Source of the DNA: JASMHC01 sp964476515
Lineage (GTDB): Bacteria; Pseudomonadota; Alphaproteobacteria; Rhodobacterales; Rhodobacteraceae
Length of the DNA stretch: 20,526 nt
Direction of reading: 5' to 3'
Assembly: GCA_964476515.1 (NCBI GenBank)
Contig: CAYZAY010000038.1
Span: 1-20,526, forward strand
Shown: positions 16,016 to 20,526 of the stretch, in pieces
Layout: the number at the start of each line of letters is the position of its first letter
Numbering within the stretch: the stretch's first letter is position 1
Translations under genes and position numbers: made by a program
Notes under the pieces: model-generated
The model's database searches: none
Told to the model about the DNA's origin: nothing
The model's input: the letters and a program-made list of their open reading frames with translations, nothing else

Positions 16016-16975
16016 CATGCTGACCCGAACAGCTGACGACGCAATGTCGTCGTCAAAGCCATAAGCCTTTAGCACACGACTAGCTTTAACCTTGCCGCTA
16101 GAGCACGCCGAACCGGCTGAAATCGCATACCCAGCAAGATCCATTTGCATGACCTGCGTTTCGCCTTTCCACCCGGGAACGGCAAGACAACTGGTGTTCG
16201 GCAGGCGCTTAGCCGCTTTGGCGGGGAAAATAACGTCATTAGCTGTATCTGCAATGTAGCTTTCAAAGAAATCTCTCAGTAGACGCACTTTGTCCCATAC
16301 ACCATCAGCCAGATCACGCGCGGCGGCTTCTGCAGCAGCGCCAAAACCCACAATCCCAAGGATATTTTCAGTCCCCGCCCGACGCCCCATTTCCTGACCG
16401 CCACCTTTGAGTTGCGCAGCTACATCGGTGCCGCGCTTTACGATCATCGCACCGATGCCCTTTGGGCCGCCTAGCTTGTGTGCTGACGTGATTGCGCAGG
16501 TGCATCCCAGCCAATTGAAGGCAAATGGGATTTTGCCAAAAGCTTGTGTAATGTCTGAACCGTACAGCCCTTGAGGCAAATCTTGCACAACACCGGTTTC
16601 AGCGTTGGCGAGCTGCAGGACAGATTTTTCCGGCGTATCAACTGACACAGAACCATTCGCGTCTACGCCAAGCGTTGGATCAATCCAGCTAAGAACCGCG
16701 TCGTGTTCAATATCGGCCCCGACAAAATCACGCCCTGCAAACGCAAGCGCTGCAGCTTCGGTCGCGCCCGAGGTGAAAACAACATCCGCGCCATCAGCAC
16801 CCAAAGCGCTCGCAACTTGTGCACGCGCCTTTTCGACCAAAGCTTTGGCCTTACGCCCTTCGGCATGAACAGATGACGGGTTGCCGACTACGTCCATGGC
16901 GTCAATCATTGCGGCCTTAGCCTCAGACCGCAGTGGTGTTGTCGCGTTCCAGTCCAGATAAACGCGCGGTTTCAT
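15989..16975 (-). CDS. IscS/NifS-type cysteine desulfurase, frameshifted 3' end
   Basis: Group I PLP-dependent cysteine desulfurase. Visible motifs are VYLDWNATTP (5-14), TSGATEA (68-74), PLP lysine Lys167 in SAHKLGGPKG, GGGQEMGRRAGTEN (191-204), and catalytic Cys291 in SAGSACSSG. The frame ends after 328 residues with SMAQRRQKKN, whereas the family normally continues AVRVSxGPETT. Adding one G within GGCCC at about 16012-16016 gives SMGPETTKEELIG and an open frame to a TGA at 15930, a protein of 348 residues ending 20 bases before sufB. This is therefore a one-base deletion, real or from sequencing. All catalytic residues are upstream of the break, so some activity might survive. The ATG overlaps the iscR stop as ATGA. 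Confidence 0.9.
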   Translation of the reverse strand: MKPRVYLDWNATTPLRSEAKAAMIDAMDVVGNPSSVHAEGRKAKALVEKARAQVASALGADGADVVFTSGATEAAALAFAGRDFVGADIEHDAVLSWIDPTLGVDANGSVSVDTPEKSVLQLANAETGVVQDLPQGLYGSDITQAFGKIPFAFNWLGCTCAITSAHKLGGPKGIGAMIVKRGTDVAAQLKGGGQEMGRRAGTENILGIVGFGAAAEAAARDLADGVWDKVRLLRDFFESYIADTANDVIFPAKAAKRLPNTSCLAVPGWKGETQVMQMDLAGYAISAGSACSSGKVKASRVLKAYGFDDDIASSAVRVSMAQRRQKKN

Positions 16976-17433
16976 TCTTCATCCACCACATCGAACAACG
17001 TGGGAATCGCCTTACACGGTGCCATTTCGTTGCGCACGACATCTGACAGACGGGTTTGATGCAAGAACACATAAACCTGTGCTGACAAGCATTCCCATAA
17101 GCGGTTGGTCATTGATTGGGCGCGTGAACCCGAAGACGCACCGGTCGCCCCTGTCCCTATGTGCAAGGCTGAAACGGTTTCATCAACGGCAGCAAGCACA
17201 TCGACAATTCGAATTTCCGACTGATGCTTTGCCAGCCGATACCCACCACCTGGACCGCGAACAGAATCGACCAATCCTGCACGGCGCAGCTTAACGAAAA
17301 GCTGTTCCAGATACGGCAGTGACACGTCTTGGCGCTTCGAAATATCGCCAAGAGTCACTAAATCACCTTCTGGCTGCAAAGCCAGATCAGCCAGCGCGAC
17401 CATCGCGTAGCGACCTTTGGTAGACAGCTTCAT
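16972..17433 (-). CDS. iscR: Rrf2-family regulator IscR
   Basis: Transcription factor of 153 residues that senses Fe-S status and controls the suf operon it leads. The winged helix opens with MKLSTKGRYAMVALADLA (1-18), with recognition-helix region SLPYLEQLFVKLRRAGLV (38-55) and wing SVRGPGGGYRL (57-67). The three-cysteine ligand set of enterobacterial IscR (around 92-104) is missing; that stretch reads HIGTGATGASSGSRAQS. Only Cys115 and Cys140 remain. From memory, IscR of Rhodobacter sphaeroides is also atypical and binds a cluster with a single cysteine. The ATG at 17433 is preferred to an upstream alternative (17475), as family members start MKLSTKGRYA. The stop overlaps the desulfurase start. 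Confidence 0.93.
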   Translation of the reverse strand: MKLSTKGRYAMVALADLALQPEGDLVTLGDISKRQDVSLPYLEQLFVKLRRAGLVDSVRGPGGGYRLAKHQSEIRIVDVLAAVDETVSALHIGTGATGASSGSRAQSMTNRLWECLSAQVYVFLHQTRLSDVVRNEMAPCKAIPTLFDVVDEE

Positions 17434-17471
17434 TTCTCGGCTAGTCCTTGAATTGATTGACGCCGTGGTCA

Positions 17472-17508
17472 GCAATGATTAATTGCCTTACACGGCTTGC
17501 AAAATTGC
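17472..17508. promoter_or_regulatory. Dyads in the iscR leader
   Basis: Two inverted repeats with the same half-site lie between the predicted transcription start and iscR: GCAAT-gatta-ATTGC (17472-17486) and GCAA-AA-TTGC (17499-17508). They could be IscR autoregulation sites, but they do not match the E. coli IscR consensus. A third GCAAT/ATTGC dyad is found at 1792-1805, so chance is a real alternative. Confidence 0.3.
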
Positions 17509-17513
17509 TAGTC

Positions 17514-17530
17514 TTTAGAATCTTTCTAAG
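17514..17530. promoter_or_regulatory. Irr box (iron control element)
   Basis: TTTAGAA (17514-17520), TCT, TTCTAAG (17524-17530) matches the alphaproteobacterial Irr recognition pattern TTTAGAAnnnTTCTAAA at every position but the last. Irr, a Fur-family regulator responding to haem and iron, is known to control Fe-S and haem genes in this class. The box overlaps the predicted -10 of the iscR-suf promoter, fitting repression there, and lies 60 bases before the divergent hydrolase gene. Confidence 0.75.
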
Positions 17531-17551
17531 GTGCTTGAGAAAATCTGTCAA
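17523..17551 (-). promoter_or_regulatory. Predicted iscR-suf promoter
   Basis: On the minus strand a perfect -35 TTGACA (17551-17546) is followed after exactly 17 bases by TAGAAA (17528-17523), a fair -10. Transcription would start near 17516, giving an 80-base leader before iscR. The -10 lies inside the Irr box. Confidence 0.6.
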
Positions 17552-17590
17552 GAATTCCTCAAGTGGCCTCAACAGGAGACCAAACACCCT

Positions 17591-18244
17591 ATGCCAGAGG
17601 TGATTTTTCCCGGACCAGAAGGCCGCTTAGAGGGCCGCTACCACCCACAAAAAGACCGTGACGCACCAATTGCGATCGTTCTTCATCCACATCCGCAATT
17701 TGGCGGCACGATGAACAACAAGGTGGTCTATAACCTTCACTACGCCTTCTACAACATGGGCTTTACCGTGTTGCGGTTTAACTTCCGCGGCGTAGGTCGT
17801 AGCCAAGGCGAATACGATCAGGGCGTTGGCGAACTGTCAGATGCTGCATCGGCATTGGATTACCTGCAGTCGATGAATAACAACTCAAAGCACTGCTGGG
17901 TTGCTGGATTTAGCTTTGGTGCTTGGATTGGTATGCAACTGTTGATGCGTCGCCCTGAAATCACCGGATTTATTTCGGTCTCGCCTCCGGCAAACATGTA
18001 CGATTTCAGCTTCCTTGCGCCCTGCCCGTCATCGGGTCTGATCATCAACGGTACAAATGACCGTGTAGCGCCGCCTGCGGATACGACCACATTGGTTAAC
18101 AAGCTGCATGAACAAAAAGGCATCACAATCACCCATCAGGAAGTCGAAAGTGCCGGTCACTTCTTTGACGAGCCACATATGGATACGTTGATCGATTCAA
18201 CGACCGAATACGTGAAACGTCGCTTGACAGAAACCACACGTTAA
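17591..18244 (+). CDS. Alpha/beta hydrolase (COG2945 type)
   Basis: Cytoplasmic serine hydrolase of 217 residues. Motifs are HPHPQFGGTMNNKVV (32-46, the oxyanion-side loop), RFNFRGVGRSQG (62-73), the nucleophile elbow GFSFG with Ser108, Asp157 in NGTNDRVAPP, and His190 in ESAGHFF, a full catalytic triad. Substrate is unknown; the group is annotated as predicted esterases or dienelactone-hydrolase relatives. The frame begins at a GTG at 17531, but the ATG at 17591 is preceded by AACAGGAG and starts the family-like MPEVIFPGPEG. It is divergent from iscR and shares the control region that contains the Irr box. The next gene starts 9 bases after its stop. Confidence 0.85.
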   Translation: MPEVIFPGPEGRLEGRYHPQKDRDAPIAIVLHPHPQFGGTMNNKVVYNLHYAFYNMGFTVLRFNFRGVGRSQGEYDQGVGELSDAASALDYLQSMNNNSKHCWVAGFSFGAWIGMQLLMRRPEITGFISVSPPANMYDFSFLAPCPSSGLIINGTNDRVAPPADTTTLVNKLHEQKGITITHQEVESAGHFFDEPHMDTLIDSTTEYVKRRLTETTR

Positions 18245-18253
18245 GAGGCCGAC

Positions 18254-18475
18254 ATGGGTGTTACCGAAGATCTAGCTGATGCCCTTGCGCGCGATACGAT
18301 CGCGGCCAAAGAAAAACTTGGCGATGAGGATCTCATCGCCAAGGTTGCCAAAGAATTGGGCGCAACGTCGACCACTCTGGAAGAAGCGTTCATGACTTCT
18401 GTTTGTGTTCGACTGGCCGAGCGCCGCGGCAGATCGTTCCTAAAAAGCTACGTCACACAGAAACTGGCCAAGTAA
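18254..18475 (+). CDS. Small conserved-looking protein of unknown function
   Basis: Protein of 73 residues, predicted soluble and all-helical, with an acidic first half (MGVTEDLADALARDTIAAKE) and a basic second half (RLAERRGRSFLKSYVTQKLAK), plus one cysteine at 51. No known motif is recognised. AAGAGG stands six bases before the ATG, and the nine-base gap from the hydrolase stop implies co-transcription. Good ribosome binding site, operon spacing and codon use like the neighbours make it a real gene. Confidence 0.7.
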   Translation: MGVTEDLADALARDTIAAKEKLGDEDLIAKVAKELGATSTTLEEAFMTSVCVRLAERRGRSFLKSYVTQKLAK

Positions 18476-18524
18476 TCTCTCGTCACCGGTTGATCCTGCA
18501 GCAGGACTAGCTCAGGGTGTGGCG

Positions 18525-19250
18525 ATGGACATCAAAAAGCACCGGCGCGCCGAACACGGCATTGGCGGGTTTCAGGAAAACTTCAGACAAATCGTTTACG
18601 GCGGGAACGACGGTATCGTCACAACCTTTGCCGTGGTTGCCGGTTTTGCGGGCGCACGCGCCGAAGGCACCGTCGAAATCGGCCTGATCGCCGTGATTAT
18701 ATTCGGATTTGCCAATCTCATCGCCGACGCAACATCTATGGGCTTGGGTGAATTCCTATCATCGCGTTCCGAACAGGATGTCTATCACTCAACACGTCTA
18801 AAAGAGCGCCATTTACTTGAGACCGCTCCGGAAGCTGAATTCGAAGAGGTTGTTGCGCTGTTAAAACTGCGCGGCTTAAGCGAAAATGATGCCCTAAGCC
18901 TTGCCAAAGAGCTTAAAAAACATCCAGAACTTACGCTGGATTTCATGATGACCTATGAATTTGGTCTTCCTGATCCAACGGACGTTAACCCTGCAGTCAA
19001 AGCGCTATACACGTTCGTATCCTTCTTGATTTTCGGCTTCATTCCTTTGGCGCCCTATACGATTGGGATGGCCTTGGAAGACGCATTTACAATGTCCATT
19101 GTTGCGACGGGCCTAGCTTTGATCATGCTGGGTCTTTTCAGGTGGTTCGTCACCAAGGAAAACCTATTACGCTGTGTCATAGAAACTCTTGCTGTTGGCG
19201 GAACCTGTGCGCTTGTTGCATACGGGGTTGGCTGGATTATCGGAGGATAA
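18525..19250 (+). CDS. VIT1/CCC1-family metal transporter
   Basis: Membrane protein of 241 residues in the VIT1/CCC1 family, which moves ferrous iron or manganese out of the cytosol (in eukaryotes, into vacuoles). The first conserved block is YGGNDGIVTTFAVVAG (25-40), followed by NLIADATSMGLGEFLS (64-79), whose Asp and Glu are expected to bind metal. A charged cytoplasmic section (about 82-150) contains the region that in VIT1 binds metal. Three more membrane segments follow (about 155-178, 187-205 and 216-238). The ATG at 18525 is preceded by CTCAGGG; a GTG at 18519 is an alternative. It may export excess iron or manganese, which fits the iron-linked neighbourhood. Confidence 0.88.
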   Translation: MDIKKHRRAEHGIGGFQENFRQIVYGGNDGIVTTFAVVAGFAGARAEGTVEIGLIAVIIFGFANLIADATSMGLGEFLSSRSEQDVYHSTRLKERHLLETAPEAEFEEVVALLKLRGLSENDALSLAKELKKHPELTLDFMMTYEFGLPDPTDVNPAVKALYTFVSFLIFGFIPLAPYTIGMALEDAFTMSIVATGLALIMLGLFRWFVTKENLLRCVIETLAVGGTCALVAYGVGWIIGG

Positions 19251-19253
19251 CGC

Positions 19254-19853
19254 GTGACTGAAACGAACGCTAATCTCGACGCCCAGATGGCCTTTTTGAA
19301 CGAAGTCGATAAGTTGAAATCGGTTTCCAGAGCAACAAGACTTCACGACAACAGCCGGTTTGAAAATTCAGCTGAACACAGCTGGCACATTGCGCTTTAT
19401 GCAATGATATTAGGTGATTACACGCCGAAAGGATGTAATGTTGACCGCGTAATCCGAATGCTGCTGATCCACGATATTGTTGAAATCGACGCTGGTGATG
19501 CACCCATTCACGGCAATCATGATGCCCAAGAAATGCTTCAGAAAGAACTGGCTGCAGCGGACCGTTTGTTCGGTATGCTCCCGTCCGGACAAGCCACAGA
19601 AATGCGCGCGCTTTGGGACGAATTTGAACAGGCAGAAACGCCAGATTCGCGTTTTGCCAAGGCGTTAGACAGGATACCTTCTCCGCTTGCGAATATCGCA
19701 AATGGTGGTGGGTCGTGGACAGACTACAATGTTTCTCTTGATGATCTGGATCGACGGGTCGGTGTGCCTGTTGAAAAAGGTTCACCAGTACTATGGCGCT
19801 GGCTAAGCAAAAAGATTTCGGCCTGGTACGAAAAGAAGTCGCAAAATCATTAG
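19254..19853 (+). CDS. HD-domain phosphohydrolase (YfbR/HDDC2-like)
   Basis: Soluble protein of 199 residues with the HD metal site: His42 in AEHSWHIALYA, the His73-Asp74 pair in LLIHDIVEIDAGDAP, and Asp139 in KALDRIPSP. This arrangement is that of the YfbR and HDDC2 branch, whose members are 5'-deoxynucleotidases that remove phosphate from deoxynucleoside monophosphates; a nucleotidase activity is thus likely but not proven. The start is GTG, with CGGAGG seven bases upstream, a strong site. Only three bases separate it from the transporter stop, so the two are co-translated. The C-terminal tail is Lys-rich. Confidence 0.85.
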   Translation: MTETNANLDAQMAFLNEVDKLKSVSRATRLHDNSRFENSAEHSWHIALYAMILGDYTPKGCNVDRVIRMLLIHDIVEIDAGDAPIHGNHDAQEMLQKELAAADRLFGMLPSGQATEMRALWDEFEQAETPDSRFAKALDRIPSPLANIANGGGSWTDYNVSLDDLDRRVGVPVEKGSPVLWRWLSKKISAWYEKKSQNH

Positions 19854-19910
19854 CTTTCTGTACATCTTCTGACAACTTGCCCCAGAGCGTATTTATCTAA
19901 GGAACCCAAA

Positions 19911-20246
19911 ATGCCCGTCGCCTATATCTATTTGGTCATTGCAGTCATCGCAGAGACGATTGGTACAACCGCATTACAAGCCAGCGTTCAATTCACCAAG
20001 CTCTGGCCGTCAGTTATCGTTGTTGTCGGGTACGGTATCGCATTCTACTTCTTAGGTCTGTCACTTAAATTCATACCTGTCGGCGTTGCTTATGCCCTTT
20101 GGTCTGCCATGGGCATTGTGTTCATTTCGATGATCGGGGTCGTAGCGTTTTCCCAAAAGCTGGACTTTGCAGCAATCGCAGGCATGGGCCTGATCATCGC
20201 GGGCATTGTGGTTATTCAGCTATTCAGCTCAGCCTCATCGCATTAA
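19911..20246 (+). CDS. SMR-family (EmrE-like) efflux protein
   Basis: Small multidrug resistance-type proton antiporter of 111 residues with four membrane segments (about 3-22, 31-52, 57-78 and 86-105). The essential membrane-embedded glutamate is Glu15 in IAETIGTTALQAS, and the conserved aromatic motif YALWSAMGIVFI lies at 61-72. Members export cationic compounds or guanidinium; the substrate here cannot be told. AAGGA precedes the ATG at good spacing. Its TAA stop overlaps the TAA of the convergent HNH gene within TTAA (20243-20246). Confidence 0.92.
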   Translation: MPVAYIYLVIAVIAETIGTTALQASVQFTKLWPSVIVVVGYGIAFYFLGLSLKFIPVGVAYALWSAMGIVFISMIGVVAFSQKLDFAAIAGMGLIIAGIVVIQLFSSASSH

Positions 20247-20526
20247 GCGTCCAATTCGGCGTCCCAATACAAGAAATCCATCCAGCTTTCGTGCAGGAAG
20301 TTGGGCGGGAACTTACGCCCCGTATTGCGAAGTGCTTCTGCACCGGGCTGGCGTGGAGGCTTGCGCAAATGCAGGTTTGTTTGCCCTAGAAGCTTTGAGC
20401 CCTTTTTAAGATTGCAGGGCGAACAAGCCGCCACGACGTTTTCCCAAGACGTTATGCCACCCTTGGCCCTTGGTACGACGTGGTCAAAGGTCAGATCACC
20501 CCGAGTACCGCAGTATTGGCATCTGA
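20243..20526 (-). CDS. HNH endonuclease, C-terminal part (N-terminus beyond window)
   Basis: The visible 94 codons read RCQYCGTRGDLTFDHVVPRA at the window edge, then KGGITSWENVVAACSPCNLKK. This is the zinc-binding HNH nuclease core with two Cys-x2-Cys pairs (CQYC and CSPC) and the catalytic DHVVP histidine. The rest, to LYWDAELDA, is the usual tail of the small stand-alone HNH family in Rhodobacterales. The frame is open to the end of the window, so the start is beyond 20526. The role of these chromosomal HNH proteins is unknown; no restriction or toxin partner is visible. Confidence 0.9.
   Translation of the reverse strand, partial: RCQYCGTRGDLTFDHVVPRAKGGITSWENVVAACSPCNLKKGSKLLGQTNLHLRKPPRQPGAEALRNTGRKFPPNFLHESWMDFLYWDAELDA

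Noticed and set aside
15910..16062. 51-codon N-terminal extension of sufB
   Set aside because: It overlaps the desulfurase 3' end, is not like any SufB N-terminus, and a good ATG with ribosome binding site lies at 15909.
18486..18515. Hairpin CCTG-CAG-CAGG between the 73-residue gene and the transporter gene
   Set aside because: Too short, with a three-base loop and no U-tract; the gap is more likely just a leader.
19270..19875. 201-codon open frame on the minus strand
   Set aside because: It is antisense to the HD-domain gene, which has a strong ribosome binding site and complete catalytic motifs; the minus frame shows no domain and has unlikely composition.
20243..20526. HNH protein as part of a defence or restriction system
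   Set aside because: Only the C-terminal part is visible and neighbours are housekeeping-type; no methyltransferase, helicase or toxin partner is adjacent.

Overview
The window looks like chromosomal DNA of a marine-type alphaproteobacterium, most likely Rhodobacterales (Roseobacter group). This rests on the iscR-led suf operon flanked by a divergent alpha/beta hydrolase, the Irr-type iron box in front of it, an IscR without the enterobacterial cysteine cluster, the IalB-family protein, and moderate G+C. No phage, insertion sequence or CRISPR array is seen. The genus cannot be fixed from the sequence alone.

Layout. (1) Positions 1-2045: the start of a probable divergent regulator, a choline-sulfatase-like enzyme, and a 360-base non-coding stretch with a long hairpin, a promoter-like pair, a small hairpin and a strong intrinsic terminator (possible small RNA). 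(2) 2046-8029: an IalB-family secreted protein. Facing it is a minus-strand operon of an L,D-transpeptidase, an LpxD-like acyltransferase, an acyl carrier protein and a ketoacyl-ACP synthase. The 3-3 crosslink hydrolase MepK is divergent from that operon, and a small putative lipoprotein is convergent with MepK. (3) 8087-8163: tRNA-Arg(CCG). (4) 8214-17433, minus strand: one compact operon, iscR, IscS/NifS-type desulfurase, sufB, FkbM-type methyltransferase, YbjQ-family protein, class I methyltransferase, sufC, sufD, two Yip1-like membrane proteins, sufS. Most junctions are overlapping stop/start codons. (5) 17591-20246, plus strand: alpha/beta hydrolase, a 73-residue unknown, a VIT1/CCC1 transporter, an HD phosphohydrolase and an SMR efflux protein. 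A partial HNH endonuclease closes the window on the minus strand.

How the genes work together. The suf operon should build Fe-S clusters: the desulfurases supply sulfur to a SufBCD scaffold, IscR senses cluster status, and a near-perfect Irr box overlapping the predicted -10 element ties transcription to iron/haem. The 2616-7739 region looks like an envelope module joining peptidoglycan 3-3 crosslinking and its hydrolysis to a dedicated ACP/KAS/LpxD acylation set. The clearest anomaly is a one-base deletion near the 3' end of the first desulfurase gene; restoring one G recovers a normal C-terminus ending 20 bases before sufB.
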